Source of the DNA: Trichobilharzia regenti
Taxonomy: Eukaryota > Platyhelminthes > Trematoda > Strigeidida > Schistosomatidae
DNA length: 64,000 bases
Direction of reading: 5' to 3'
Assembly: GCA_944472135.2 (NCBI GenBank)
Contig: OX235265.1
Span: 95,760,984 to 95,824,983 of the forward strand
Position numbers and translations under genes: made by a program. The notes under the pieces are model-generated. The model made no database searches. It was not told the origin of the DNA and saw only the letters and a list, made by a program, of their open reading frames with translations. How positions within the stretch are numbered: position 1 is the first letter of the stretch; each line of letters starts with the position of its first letter. This document shows, in pieces, positions 9,989-20,956 of this stretch.

Positions 9989-10553
9989 GACTAACTGACT
10001 GGCCGGTTTCAACATACAACTTCGCACCGATGTGCAGCAGTTTGAGTTACCACACTCCATGTAGCATGCAAAGCAAGAGAAGAAGAAAGTAAAAAGAAAT
10101 GCAAAATAGAGACAGTAAACAGAAATGTGAGGCAAAAAGAATAGTAATATCCAGGAACCATTTAGTTTTAATGGGTACTATAAGTCACAAGGAGTGGATG
10201 CATCTGCACCAGCTATTGAGAATGATTTTGAGGCATATCACCAATTTTCTCCAGCCTTCATTGGTTTTCACAGTCCCGATGATCCCAAACAGGAAGTCTA
10301 CACCTTCCCACGTGGCTTAAACTAATTGATATGGATTTCATCGATTGATGCCATGTTACGGTTTAACCACCACTGGCTCTTTTCCAACATTATAATATGT
10401 TAGCTAATATTGCCTGTTGTCGAGGAAGGAGACGGCTAAGCATACGTAACACATCTCCTAACAATCCCAATCTAAGTAACTTCACAACCTCGTCGATTGA
10501 TTTTCCCTCCCTACCTATCACTCGACCGATGCCTAACCTCAATATTACTCGCC
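9989..10553 (-). mobile_element. SR2-like RTE 3' end
   Basis: Minus-strand copy of the SR2 tail and terminal coding part. It starts at the left with an ACTGACTG-type tail next to GGTTTCAACATAC and runs to a junction at about 10553. There the main SR2-like copy begins in the opposite orientation, so the two lie head to head. No frame is open. Confidence 0.75.
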
Positions 10554-10559
10554 CTAAAG

Positions 10560-11705
10560 ACACTGCTTGACTGGATCCCGGTAGATAGCCGAATGTGTGC
10601 TGTCCGTCTGAACGGGTCAGTAAAAAGGAGAAAGGACTGCACTACTCGCCGATGCCTTTTCGTAATCTCCGCCTACGCCCCCACTGACTGCAGTTCAGAT
10701 GAAACGAAGGATGAGTTCTACCAAAAGCTGTCTAGTTTGGTGAGAAAGGCTAAACGCTCAGACATAGTCGTTCTAGCTGGTGACTTTAACGCTCAAGTAG
10801 GGAAATTGTGTCAATCTGAGAAGGATGTCGGTGGCACCTATGGAGTCCCGTGCCAGCGAACCGACAACGGTGACCGTCTCCTACAGTTCTGTTCTGATAA
10901 TCATTTGTTTCTTGTAAGCACTAACTTCAAACACAAGGAGAGACACTGTTTGACTTGGAGACCCCCTTCATCAAACCAACGCTGGACACAAATAGACCAC
11001 ATAGCAATAAGCTATCGTTGGCGTGGGTCGGTAGGAGATTGTCGCTCCTTCTGGAACACGTGCGTAGATACCGACCATGCACTGGTCCGCGCTCGGGTGT
11101 GCTTACGACTGAACGGACGTAGGAAACAGCTGGCGGTAAAACCATCACGTCCCCAGCTCGATCAGGAAACTAAATCCGTATTTGAGGAAGAACTAGCTAA
11201 ACACATATCTGTGTTCGACAGCTGTGCTCACCCTGAAGAAGCTTGGAAAAATATCCAGGCAGCCATAGATACAGCTGTAAAAGCTGTGAATAAGGTAAAC
11301 CCAAAGGTGAGTAAAAACCACTGGATCTCCACCGCCTCATCCGAACTGATAGATGCTAGAAGACTTATTCCGGCGAGCTCCGAATTCAATGAGGAGCGAA
11401 AGCTGCACAAGAGGAAACTTACGAAAAGTCTCCGCAAGGACCGTGAACAGTGGTGGGCGACAAAAGCCAAAGAGATGGAGAAAGCTTCGAGGATAGGCAA
11501 CACCAGGCAACTCTTTAGACTCATCAGGGAAACGGGTGGGAGAAGACAAATCATCAGTGAGACAATCTCGGAAAAAAATGGCACTATAATTAGCTCCAGG
11601 ATAGACGACTGGATCGTTGGAAAGAGCATTATGAGGAGCAGTTTAATTTGCCCACAGCCACGCTCAACCTTCCGAGCATCCAACACCTCCCTGAATGGGA
11701 TATAG
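10560..11705 (+). pseudogene. SR2-like APE endonuclease plus linker (5' part of polyprotein)
   Basis: The apurinic-type endonuclease makes the target nick for target-primed reverse transcription. Visible motifs are LFVISAYAPTD (about 10650), LAGDFNAQVGK (about 10777-10809, active-site Asp and Asn), IDHIAIS (about 10995-11015) and DTDHALVRARV (about 11070-11100, the final catalytic Asp-His). The N-terminal motif with the metal-binding Glu is absent because of truncation. The linker after 11110 is Lys/Arg-rich. The frame should run into the RT but shifts by one near 11650-11700. Not expected to be active. Confidence 0.85.
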
Positions 11706-13177
11706 ACACAGGTCCTCCGTCACTAACTGAGGTTACTAAAGCTGTCACCAATCTGAAACTAGGCAAAGCAGCGGGACCTGATGGAATGACTCCAGAGGTA
11801 TTTAAGTACGGTGGAGACAGCTTACTGTCTGGATTAACTGAGGTACTAGGCAGCGTCTGGGAATCAGAAGAAGTCCCATCGGGTTGGTGTAAGTCACTGA
11901 TTATCCCCATATACAAGAAGGGAGACAAGTCTTCCTGTGATAATCACAGAGGGATTAGCTTGACTAATATAGTATCTAAAGTCTTAGGCTCAATAATCAT
12001 GCGTAGACTGAGTGGTGCTCGGGAAGCACAAACACGAGAGAGCCAGGCAGGCTTTAGACCAGGAAGAGGGTGTATTGATCATATCTTCACCCTCCGACAG
12101 ATTCTAGAACATAGGCATTCCTACCGGCGTCCAACAGTCATTATATTTCTTGACCTAAAGGCAGCATTCGACTCTGTCGATCGAGAAGTTCTCTGGAGAT
12201 GCTTGGCTGTAAAGGGAATTCCGAGAAAATATATTGCACTGATTAAGGCACTCTACTCGTACTCATACAGCCAGGTGAGGGCTTACGGCGAGCTGTCATC
12301 TGAACTGATGACGACCAGTGGTGTCCGTCAAGGATGCCCATTATCTCCTTTTCTATTCAACTTCATCATAGATGTGTTAATGGACTTAACCCTAGGTGAC
12401 TTCAGCGACTCAGGGATTGACTTGCTACCGGGGAATAATCTCGTTGACTTGGAATATGCAGACGATATAGTCCTTCTAGGCGAAGACGCTGACGAAATGC
12501 AGAGTCTTCTAAACACCTTGAGCCGCAATCTACGAATGTTTGGCATGCGATTCGCTCCCGCCAAATGCAAGATGATGTTACAGGACTGGACTACATCGAC
12601 GCCTAGTTTAAAAATAGGAAGTGAAGTGGTAGAGCACGTTGACCGCTTCACTTATTTGGGAAGTACCATCAGCCCCAACGGGTTGATCTCTGACGAAATC
12701 TCAGCACGAATACAAGGGGCTCGTTTCGCATTTGCCAGTTTACGCCGACTCTGGCGTAGACGAGATGTTCGACTATCGACCAAAGGGCGGGTGTACTGCT
12801 CATCAGTCCGCTCCGTCCTCCTTTATGGTTGTGAGACCTGGCCACTGAGAGTGGAAGACATGAAAAGACTAGCTGTCTTTGATCATAGGTGCCTGCGTTC
12901 TATTTCCCGTGTAAAGTGGCATAATAAGGTGAGCAACATGGAGGTTAGGCGTAGAGTTCTAGGTAAACAGGGGAAATCAATCGACGAAGTCGTGAAGCTA
13001 CAAAGACTGAGATGGTTAGGACATGTGTTACGTATGCCAAGTCATCGCCTCCCTCGACGAGCAATGTTAGCGGATATAGGGTCAGGCTGGAAAAAAGCTA
13101 GCGGCGGTCAAACAAAAACTTGGCTTCAAGTCAATGAAATCCACAACAGTTGGTCTAAGCCACGTAGGAAGGTGTAG
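11648..13177 (+). pseudogene. SR2-like reverse transcriptase and C-terminal domain
   Basis: This 509-codon open stretch holds a full RTE-clade RT. It has GPDGMTPEVFKYGG (RT entry), IIPIYKKGDKSSCDNHRGIS, motif A FLDLKAAFDSVD (about residues 166-177), motif B SGVRQGCPLSPFLFN, motif C LEYADDIVLL (Asp-Asp near residues 271-272) and FTYLGSTIS. The C-terminal region includes LRWLGHVLRMPSHRLPRRA. All catalytic aspartates are kept. The frame breaks near 13127; in another frame the family's usual tail, with CRLPGWGPRDGKNLW and WRRCIHSL, continues to a stop at about 13287. The true start lies upstream in the endonuclease frame. Confidence 0.88.
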
Positions 13178-13456
13178 ACTTCCAGGCTGGGGTCCTCGGG
13201 ACGGTAAAAATCTATGGTTGGAAACAATTGGTGACATGGCTCAAAATCGTTCTCAGTGGCGCAGATGCATCCACTCCTTGTGACTTATGATCTCCTATGA
13301 AACTGTTTTGTTTTTCTTTATTACTCCTTTGTCTCACACCTCTGCTCACTGTTTCTATTATGCTTTTCTTGTACTTTCTTCTCTTGCTTCGCGTGCTACA
13401 CGGAATGTGGCGACTTGAACTTCCGCACATTTGTGCAAAGTTCTATGTCGAAAACA

Positions 13457-14445
13457 GATAGACAGACCCTATTAGACCACTCAACACACACGAGAGATAG
13501 AACACAGGCACCTGTGATCAAAGACAGATAGCCTGCCTTTTCATGTCTCCCACGTTCAATGGCCATGCCTCACTGATAGCCATAAGGGAGGACGGAGCGT
13601 ACTTCTGAGCAGAACACACGCCCTTTGGTCGACAGCCAGGAGGATATCACATCTACGCCAGAGATGGAGCAAGTTCGCATATGCGAAACGAGCCTTCTGT
13701 ATCCGTGCTGAAACTTTGTCGGTGAGCAACCCATTGGCGTTGGTTGATGCAACTTCCTGAATAAGTGAAGCGGTCAACACACCATATCACTTCACTCCCT
13801 ATTTCCAAGCTAGGAGTGAATGTAGTCTAGTCCTGTAGCATCATCATACGTTTGACAGTAGGATCGAATCGCATGCCAAACATTTGGAGATTGCCGCACA
13901 GCTCAAGATGTTCAGAAGAATCTGCATTTTGTCCGCATCTTCACCACCTAGAAGGACTATACCATCTGCATATTCTAAATCAACGATATTATACCCTGGT
14001 AACAAGTCAATCCTTGAGTCACTGAAGTCAGCAGTTAGGGTTAATTTCATTAGTACATCTATGATAAAATTGAATAGAAATAGGGATAGTGGACATCCCT
14101 GATAGAAACCAGTAGTTGTCACCACTTGAGGTGACAACTCGCCGTAATCTCTCACCTAGCTAGCTGCATGAGTTCGAGTAGTGCCTTGATTAGTGCAATG
14201 TATTTTCTCGTCACTCCTTTCACAGCCAAAAATCGCCATAGTACCTGTTAGTCGACAGAATCGAATGCCGCCTTTAAGTCAAGAAATATGACGATTGTTG
14301 CACGCCGGTAAGTATGCCTATGTTCCAGAATCTGTCAAAGGGTGAACATATGATCAATACACCCTCCACGTGGTCTAAAGCCTGCCTGGTTCTCTCGTGT
14401 TTGCACCTCCCGAGCACCACTTAGTCTACGCATTATTAGATCAGG
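13457..14445 (-). pseudogene. SR2-like RTE fragment, antisense
   Basis: Read on the minus strand from about 14440, this runs from a GAREVQTRE-type segment through motif A (FLDLKAAFDSVD), the motif B region with GCPLSLFLFNFIIDVLM and a motif C mutated to YADG (14155-13844), and ends with ARIQKARFAYANLLHLWRR (13780-13556). Both ends are truncated and frames shift repeatedly. It lies tail to tail with the SR2-like copy at 10554-13456 and just downstream of MRPS21. Confidence 0.8.
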
Positions 14446-14595
14446 TTGGGAAGGAGCACAAAAATTTGTGAAAACAGAAAAAATTACAATATATACGTAC
14501 AAGTATCATTGATTAATATTACATAACTAACTATTGTACATCTGTACATAAATGAAAATGGTTTAATACAATTTTTTTTTTCTTATATAGGTCTC

Positions 14596-14773
14596 TTAAC
14601 GTGGCCATGGATCTATTCTATTTGTACGTACTACAAGTGAAATTTTTCTAGCCATTTCAGAATCATATATACGTTTACAACGTTCATACATTATTCTGCG
14701 TCTCCATACTGTAGGTCTTTCATAATATTCTTGAGCTTTGATTGTATTCTTAACTTTATCCGTAGTCAGTATT
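14596..14773 (-). other. MRPS21: MRPS21 terminal coding exon
   Basis: Preceded on the minus strand by the pyrimidine-rich acceptor TTTCTTTCTTTCAG (ending 14774). It encodes the conserved basic C-terminal helices of S21 and the stop at 14598-14596. An antisense SR2-like fragment begins only about 150 bp further on, so the 3' UTR must be short or include repeat sequence. Confidence 0.9.
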
Positions 14774-16871
14774 CTGAAAGAAAGAAAGGAAGGAAAACCG
14801 TGGATGACAAATAAGAATCTAATTGATGAGATGAGTACATGTAACAACAAGGAAAGAAAACATAGCTTTGTTCAATGAAGAAATATTCTTTTCCGATAAT
14901 TTGGTTTTCAAACAGTTGTACAGTCGTATTTATACTACGCAATCTCATTTAACAGCTATATGACAATGACTGACTGGTTTCAACATAGAACTTTGCAACG
15001 ATGTGAAGCAGTTCGAGTCGCCAGATTTCACTCAGCACACAAATCAGAGAAGTAAAAAAATGCAAAACAGAGACAGTAAACAGAGATGTGAGGCAGACAG
15101 AATAGTAATATGGAGGAACCATATAACATCTGTGCCATCACTGAGAACAATTTTGAGCCACATCACCAATTGTCTCCAGCCTTCATTGCTTTTTACCGTC
15201 CCAAGGACCCCAACCAATCAGGAAGTCTACACCTTCCTACGTGGCTGAAACTAACTGTTGTGGATTTCATTGACTGATACCACGTTTTGGCTCAACCACT
15301 ACGCTGTGTGACAATGCCGTGTCAGGTGATCCACAAAAGAAAAGTCAGTGAGGCCTTCGAAGTGAAAACAGAAGTAAAATAAGGCTACCTGACTATTATC
15401 ATCGATGATATTCTTAATCGTGATGAACTGGATTATAAGGAAGACTGCGCATGGGAGAGAGAAGGTAGGAATACGCTGGACCGATAAATAGACTGTACAA
15501 GGATCCGGATTTCGCGTGTGGATGAATCATGTTGAATGTCATACAAACTCGAAGAGCTGCAGCCGAAAACCAACTAACTGGTTGAAGAAGCAGGCAGCGA
15601 GGACAGGAGTTCAAGTGAACATAGAGAAGACGGAGGTGATGAAGATAACCAGTAAACAACAACAGCAACAAGCACTAATCACTACCAACAGAATATATCT
15701 GAAAGAGGTTACTTCCTTCACCTGTCTACGACGCATTGTTCCGAATACAGGCGAAAGTACAGATGAGGATGTGAAAACCAGAATCGGTAAGGCAAGAAAC
15801 ACAATCTTCTGCACTCAGCATTAGGAGGGGAATCCGGGTTTTCAACACCAAAGTTAAGTCAGCCGGTTTTTCTCTACGGGTCTGAAAAGTGGCGGGCGCG
15901 TCACGGAAAGCATTTCCAAAAAGCTGCTGTGTACTTTTACCAAATGGTCAGCAAGAATTAGCAACAAGAAACTACTGTTCAACAAATATGCAGCAGAAAA
16001 TGGAAGTGGATTGGACATACTCTGAGAAGACCGTCGAATAACATCATGTGCCAGGCCATCGGTCAAGTAGAACTCGAATGGGAAACGAGTGGGGAGTTGG
16101 TCCGAGGGTGATATGGAGGTCATGCAAAGAGGAGATGACGGACTTTGGGCAATCGTGGGACCGGCTAAACAGGACTGTAGAGAATAAGACAAAGTGGAGA
16201 CGTGTTGTTGAAGCCTTATGTTTTACTCAGAAACCAAGGGAACTATCATAATAATAAAATAAACGCCATTAAGTGGTACAAAAAAATTACGCAGTCAAGA
16301 TACACATAGGATAAGAATATAGATAACCACTTTTAAGAGACAGAGATTAATCGAATGAATCTCAACATTTTAAAAGGTAGGTCCACCGAAAGCCGACTTT
16401 TGTAGGGCAATATACTAGCCTCAACAGTGAAACCCTATCCATTTTTCATGTTTCGAAGTCCTGAAAATCTGCTCTTAAAACATGGCTGGCAAAGAAATTG
16501 AAAGCCTTCGTACAACTATCTCAAATAAGGGTTATTCCAAAAGGTTTATTGGTAGAAATATGAAGGAATAAACCGATTTTAACCAAATCATAATACCAAA
16601 GAAAATGAGATGATCACATCTGAAAATTCCTGCATATATTTTCTGTTTTGGTGCACCAAATATACGCATAACAACAAAATTTTTAAATGATACATATTGG
16701 CTGTAGAACTTATCACTCTAGTTAAATCGGATAGTATGTAAATCGAATATAAACTTACTTTGATAGAGCTTTATATGCAGCATTATAATCATCATTTTTA
16801 ACAACAACAGTCTTCTTCAGAAATCGAAAGTTTTTAAAGAATACATCAACTGGTAGTGTTGATCTGGACAT
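14596..16871 (-). CDS. MRPS21: Mitochondrial small-subunit ribosomal protein bS21m
   Basis: Nuclear gene for the mitoribosomal small-subunit protein S21, imported into mitochondria for translation. The CDS joins 16871-16759 (113 nt) to 14773-14596 (178 nt including TAA), 96 residues in all; the human protein is about 87. The first exon ends RFLKKTVVVKNDDYNAAYKA and the second gives ILTTDKVKNTIKAQEYYERP, then RRIMYERCKRIYDSEMARKI and a final DPWPR. The YYE-P, YERC-RIY--EMARKI and R--DPW patterns are diagnostic of S21. The donor TCAAA|GTAAGT and acceptor TTTCTTTCTTTCAG|AA join in frame through a split Lys codon. A second ATG 8 nt upstream (16879) is out of frame. I chose 16871 because it is the first in-frame Met after a strong acceptor. 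The intron (14774-16758) holds three retroelement fragments. No clear AATAAA lies nearby downstream. Confidence 0.92.
14957..15310 (-). mobile_element. SR2-like RTE 3' end in the MRPS21 intron
   Basis: Short 5'-truncated copy. The left end has the GACTGACTGG tail word next to GTTTCAACATAG, followed by the SR2 3' non-coding region and the terminal coding block (compare 9989-10350). It lies in the same orientation as MRPS21. Confidence 0.75.
15480..16260 (+). mobile_element. SR3/Perere-3-like RTE 3' end in the MRPS21 intron
   Basis: Plus-strand copy antisense to the host gene. Readable blocks are ARTGVQVNIEKTEVMKITSK (about 15597-15656), LKEVTSFTCLRRIVPNTG and DEDVKTRIGKARNTI. A later frame has a KWKWIGHTLRRPS block (about 16000-16035). 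It ends in an ATAATAAAAT tail at 16250-16260. Frameshifts and a missing RT core make it dead. Confidence 0.8.
16380..16600 (+). mobile_element. PLE remnant in the MRPS21 intron
   Basis: The plus strand reads KEIESLRTTISNKGYSKRFI (about 16493-16552). This parallels ELNSIKRLLSEDGYPGKFI of the PLE at 4135-4191, the linker between RT and GIY-YIG domains. Only about 200 bp is recognisable. Confidence 0.55.
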
Positions 16872-16921
16872 TTCAACATCAGTTAACGTTATGTTATTGA
16901 TAACTCTAGCCACGCTTTCAC
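16759..16921 (-). other. MRPS21: MRPS21 first coding exon
   Basis: The acceptor TGTTCTTTCTTTTGAAG ends at 16922 and the donor GTAAGT begins at 16758. The 50 nt before the ATG would be 5' UTR. Trematodes trans-splice a leader onto many mRNAs, so the acceptor could receive either a spliced leader or an upstream non-coding exon; the sequence does not decide this. Confidence 0.85.
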
Positions 16922-17207
16922 CTTCAAAAGAAAGAACACAATGAATAAACAACCGATACTTGTACACTTTAAGAGTTAAGTAAGAGTTTTAAAAAAACTT
17001 AAAAGTTAAAAAATTGTACTACTTCTACGCTCAAGTGCGAGTACTGAGAAAAATTAGAATGTAGGCTTGTGAATTGTTCTCTCATGTCACATTTATTGAC
17101 CAAGTTAGACAACTGATCTGTTAAATGCATTGTATCGTGTTTATAACATTCAGAATCATAATAAATTAACAAATTTGAGTTTTTAAATTCACTTACTCCA
17201 TATATTT

Positions 17208-17270
17208 AATAAACGCCATTAAGTGGCTGCTATTGTTAGGCAAATGTGATGAAAATAAACAATAGTAGCC
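17208..17270. repeat. Duplicated 19-bp word next to a small hairpin
   Basis: AATAAACGCCATTAAGTGG at 17208-17226 repeats 16258-16276, immediately after the Perere-3-like tail. Next to it, GGCTGCTATTGTT (from 17225) and AACAATAGTAGCC (to 17270) form a small imperfect hairpin. The origin is unclear; one copy may be a relic of a target duplication. Confidence 0.5.
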
Positions 17271-17314
17271 ATTAAAATAGTCTGAGTTTGATTCCACACC
17301 AAACTTATACTCGC

Positions 17315-17350
17315 AACCTAACCTAAATCCTATAGGATTTAGGTTAGGTT
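17315..17350. repeat. 36-bp perfect palindrome
   Basis: The 18-nt half AACCTAACCTAAATCCTA is followed at once by its exact reverse complement, with no spacer. It is adjacent to the fold-back element at 17370. Such sequences can extrude as cruciforms; no function is evident. Confidence 0.9.
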
Positions 17351-17355
17351 GAAGG

Positions 17356-17625
17356 TTATAACCCTCAACCCCAGCTAGCATTTTGTTCGGGCGCATTGCA
17401 GACCTTTTGGGGCAGACTTCGGGCGCACTGCAGACTTTTGGGTAGACTTGGGCGCACTGAAGACTCTTAGAGACAGACGTGGAGCGCATTGCAGTCTTTC
17501 TGGGGCAGACTTTGGGACACTGTCCCACGTAAGTAGATCTACCCGAAGTTTTTGCCCCAAAAAGTCTGCGATGCGCCCGTAAAAATATGCTAGCTGGGAC
17601 ACTATAGGGAATTATAACTCCCAAC
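17356..17625. mobile_element. MITE-like fold-back element with internal GCGC-rich repeats
   Basis: The terminal inverted repeats are about 55 bp (17370-17424 and about 17542-17598), each starting CCCAGCTAGCAT. They enclose four imperfect copies, spaced about 35-45 bp, of a GGGCGCAYTGCAGACTTTT/GGGCAGACTT motif (17395-17520). Similar words TTATAACCCTCAAC (17356-17369) and TTATAACTCCCAAC (17612-17625) flank it and may be a 14-bp target duplication. It has no coding capacity, and I do not recognise the family. Confidence 0.65.
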
Positions 17626-19290
17626 GTTTTTATAACTACTAACATACAGTTACCCATTCAAGGTCATCTGATGGCTGGAAATTGTCTTACATGACTACCT
17701 AAGCAGTGAAATTTACTATTTATCAGCAAACTCAGAGGTCTTCAAAAGTGCTTCATTCCAGCTACTCTTGTAAGTTAAACTTGCAGTGTCCGCTTTTTAA
17801 ATTAAAACATAGGTTTCCTGCCCAAAACACAGAAGAAAAGAGACAAAGCAAACTCGACCACAACATAGTGAAATTGTTATTTTCCAAAGCACTGCACTCA
17901 CAAGAAACAAAATCCCGCCAGGGTCATTGGCTCGATATCCAATATCGTAATTACGAGCTGATGTAAACCGATTTGATTACTTTGTGTTCACTTCTTCATT
18001 GTAAGGCGAAAACAGCCTGTTCTTCGGTAAACTTCCGCGTAGTTCATCTCATCACTCAACTGTTATAGCCTTGGTTGGCTCCGAAAGGAGTGGTGCTCGG
18101 ATTAATTACGTTGTTTTTAGTATGTGATGTGTTAAGACTGTGTTACTACTGTGAGTGGAGTTGATCCTTTCCCCAGTTAGTCCTCTGATGTCGTTGAAAA
18201 GAAGGAAGGTTATAATAATAACAGATATAGTCAGTGTCGTTTATGCTGACTAAATAAAAAAAGGAAAGAAGAGAAACGTAAAAACAGACAGCTAATGAAA
18301 TTTGTAGTTGATATGTAAATATATATACGCGTATAAGTTTATCAATTTCAATGGTAATAGTAGTGTAGGTGGTGTAATAGTTGGAGAAGTTAGAAGAGTA
18401 AGACAAGACAGAATGTGAAGAAGTAAACTATGGGTTTAGAAGTCTACCCATTAATGGTGTAAGGGATTATAAGAGCATAGGCCATTTGGACGCAGTCCAT
18501 GTGTCGCTGCATGAGTGTCAGGCCCTCGCTTAAAGCTGTCCACGGACAGTGCCATATCTACATCTGCAGGTGCGGTGGGAGCTGTCTGTAAGGCAAAATT
18601 GTAGACAACAATTTACTTCAATGTTTACGTTCGGAATCGGGGTCATGAGAAAAAACGAGAACAAAGCCTAACATTGAGGAACTCAACAACCAATTACAGT
18701 GGCCTGAGCATGTACAGATATGATTCGCAGATATATGGATAACTTTGTAAGCGACAGCCGCAAGCAGTACAGAACAAACTTCAGCATGAAAGACCAATCA
18801 GAGTATACTGCTTCTCTGCTAACAATGACGCTAATAATAATGCACATAAAAATCTATGAATAGCTCTGGAGTTTCTCAATAAACGATATGTTGTCTGGCC
18901 CCTGTCCCCTGTCGTTACACCGTTAAGGAGTTCCAGGGAAGACAAACTGGCAGTGAAGAGAAATGGGAGCGCATTCGAGTCTTCGTCTTCTAGTAAGCTA
19001 TCGTTCTGGGATTCCCGCGAGGAAGTCCACTAGTGTCTAATTTGTCTGGATGATTATGGTCACTTGTTATCTTATAGGCAGTAATCAAATCCCTTTACCC
19101 GACGCTAGCTAAGTGTGAAGAGTCTTAATTTCTTTACCTGTTCATCGTACAGTTTATTTCAGAGAACTACTCCATCTTTGTACTCTTTCCAAAAGGTTCA
19201 ACTCTCTTCTTAATAATAATAATTTATATTTCGTATAAATGGGTACGTTTACACTAAATTCACTCCGGTTGTGCCTTAATATATATAAAG
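17626..19290. other. No recognised gene; upstream of MRPS21
   Basis: Mixed-composition spacer with only short frames. It would contain the MRPS21 promoter if the gene is not transcribed with a neighbour. I see no element I can name. Confidence 0.4.
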
Positions 19291-19636
19291 GATACCTCAG
19301 ACCTTTAGGAATTGACGTCGCACGCAAACCAACAAAATGACTTCACTCAGCCTGCCAGCTCTGTGTCAACCAAAAGACTCAACAGCGAAAGAAGACAAAA
19401 CCAACATCATCTACAAAAGAAGTTGCGACGATTGTGAAAAACACTACATTTGCTAAAGCAGATATCTGCTTCGCCTTCGTATCCATGATCATAAAATAGT
19501 TTTCTAAAGACATGACATCCACTCCCTCGATCATAACGCAACATAAAGACAACCACGGACATCAATTCGACTGGGAAAACATCCAAATATTAGACAGAGG
19601 AAACAACAGGAATGCTAGAGAATTTTTTAGACTTTC
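19291..19636 (+). pseudogene. PLE GIY-YIG endonuclease remnant
   Basis: The plus strand reads, across shifted frames, NIIYKRSCDDCEKHYIC (about 19410-19460; the usual HYIG has lost its Gly) and then DMTSTPSIITQHKDNHGHQF and DRGNNRNAREF (19509-19625). These match the GIY-YIG domain of Penelope-like elements of a type different from the copy at 3120-5245. The upstream RT is not here. The copy stops where a BEL-type LTR begins. Confidence 0.75.
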
Positions 19637-19926
19637 AGAAATAATGTGTAATAACAAACGCGAAAAACAAGAACACAGATTGGTGACTCGAGAATCCTTT
19701 ATTCTTACGCCAACATGTAACCAACAATAAGGTTATTATACACAAGGTCTAAGAACAAATGTCATAACAATAAATCACGATAATACTTCTGATAGTTTTC
19801 TCCGTCTTCCAACGAAGAGCCAACGATGGAACGATGACCGCACTATCGATGACTGCCGCCAATATATAGAGTTGGGTTTGAGCAAACGACCGTGAATTGA
19901 TCGTTCAATCTTCAACTACATTGACA
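19637..19926 (-). repeat. BEL copy 2 LTR, truncated
   Basis: Matches the LTRs at 29105-29462 and 62289-62646 but is diverged and lacks the first about 70 bp (plus-strand left side). The right edge ...ATTGACA followed by CTCCCCGACAAAA equals the junction of the intact element's 3' LTR and its interior. Confidence 0.75.
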
Positions 19927-20260
19927 CTCCCCGACAAAATGCGGATCCATCCCTGTTTTCCATCGCGACGAATACACGTTGTCTTGGATCCCGGTGTGAG
20001 AACCTGTGTCACACGGACAAATCTAATTTGGAAATCAAACAGAAAAGCCAACACACCTTAGAAATACCTACAGCACAATCTCACACATCGATGACGACCT
20101 ACGCCTTCCAGTTAAAGGAATCCTCTTGACATCTTGCAACACAATCGCCACTTCCTACAATGACTCTTGCAGAAAGTAACGTAACCACAGCAGCAACTCG
20201 TGGCACTTTTCCCATACCCTCTTATCTATTCACCAGCAAATACCACTGCTATCGCTGGTC

Positions 20261-20956
20261 ACTCATAGTAATAATAATATATTCTCATTTTTTACATTAG
20301 GGACGCCAGTTCACAGGCATCATCAATTCGATAAATTACATATAAGGTTGATAAGCATATTTAGTAAAAAAAAATATAGTAAGGTACATGTTTTTTCCTA
20401 GCTATGCAGGAACATACCTATTGTACAGGCGTGGATAAGTTATTATATAAATTACACATAATTTGATGTATGATGAATTTACAGTTTGGTTGTTCTCTCT
20501 GTCATTACAGGCAGTCGGAACAGTCTGCTATAGTGTCTGTTTGTGTGGGATATAAAGAGGTATAGAATTATTGTCATCGAATTAACAAAATCCCAGACAT
20601 CAGATGAATGTAATACAAATATCTGGGAAAAAGAAAGCTTGAAGTCAATTCTCCTATATAACTTTGTTGTGAACAGCACCCTTGGATTAAAGTTTATTGA
20701 TGTATTATGTTGAGATCAGTGATATATCTATTCCATTTTTCAGCAGTCTTATCGTAGTTTCATAACAGGAAATAAATATGATTGTGGAGGCGAAAACTAG
20801 ATAAGGTCACGTTGGGTTGTTTCACTGCATCAAATGGTGCTGGGGTCGATTCCAGAATCCTCCATTTGCGCCATTTGTGTCTGCATGGCGGACTGTACTC
20901 GGAAGTTGAGTAAAATGTTGAAAACTGTTTGAAAACCAGTTGCTTCTTCATTTCAG
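20261..20956 (-). mobile_element. 5'-truncated retroelement insertion (array-related sequence plus ATT-tailed 3' region)
   Basis: Reverse complement of 24918-25680 with small differences. The left end begins AATAATAATATATTCTCATTT, the right end stops within GAAATGAAGAAGC. It interrupts BEL copy 2: BEL sequence resumes at about 20957. Its right part is the same sequence that repeats in the A units of the array (for example 34920-35460). Confidence 0.75.

Larger units (their letters stand above)
10554..13456 (+). mobile_element. SR2-like RTE retrotransposon, 5'-truncated
   Basis: The longest SR2-like copy here. It carries an APE-type endonuclease (10560-11100), a linker, an RT (11720-12700), a C-terminal domain, and about 170 bp of 3' non-coding sequence ending in a CAGATAGACAGACC tail near 13456. 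The first part of the endonuclease is missing at the head-to-head junction with the antisense fragment at 9989-10553. Two frameshifts split the polyprotein. Confidence 0.88.

Noticed and set aside
17193..17657. 154-codon minus-strand frame as a protein
   Set aside because: It runs through the fold-back element and its internal repeats. The repeated Pro-Lys-Cys-Ala pattern comes from the minisatellite-like DNA.
17626..19290. Further MRPS21 exons upstream
   Set aside because: Some GT and AG words occur, but no coding segment matching the family. A non-coding first exon cannot be excluded or supported.
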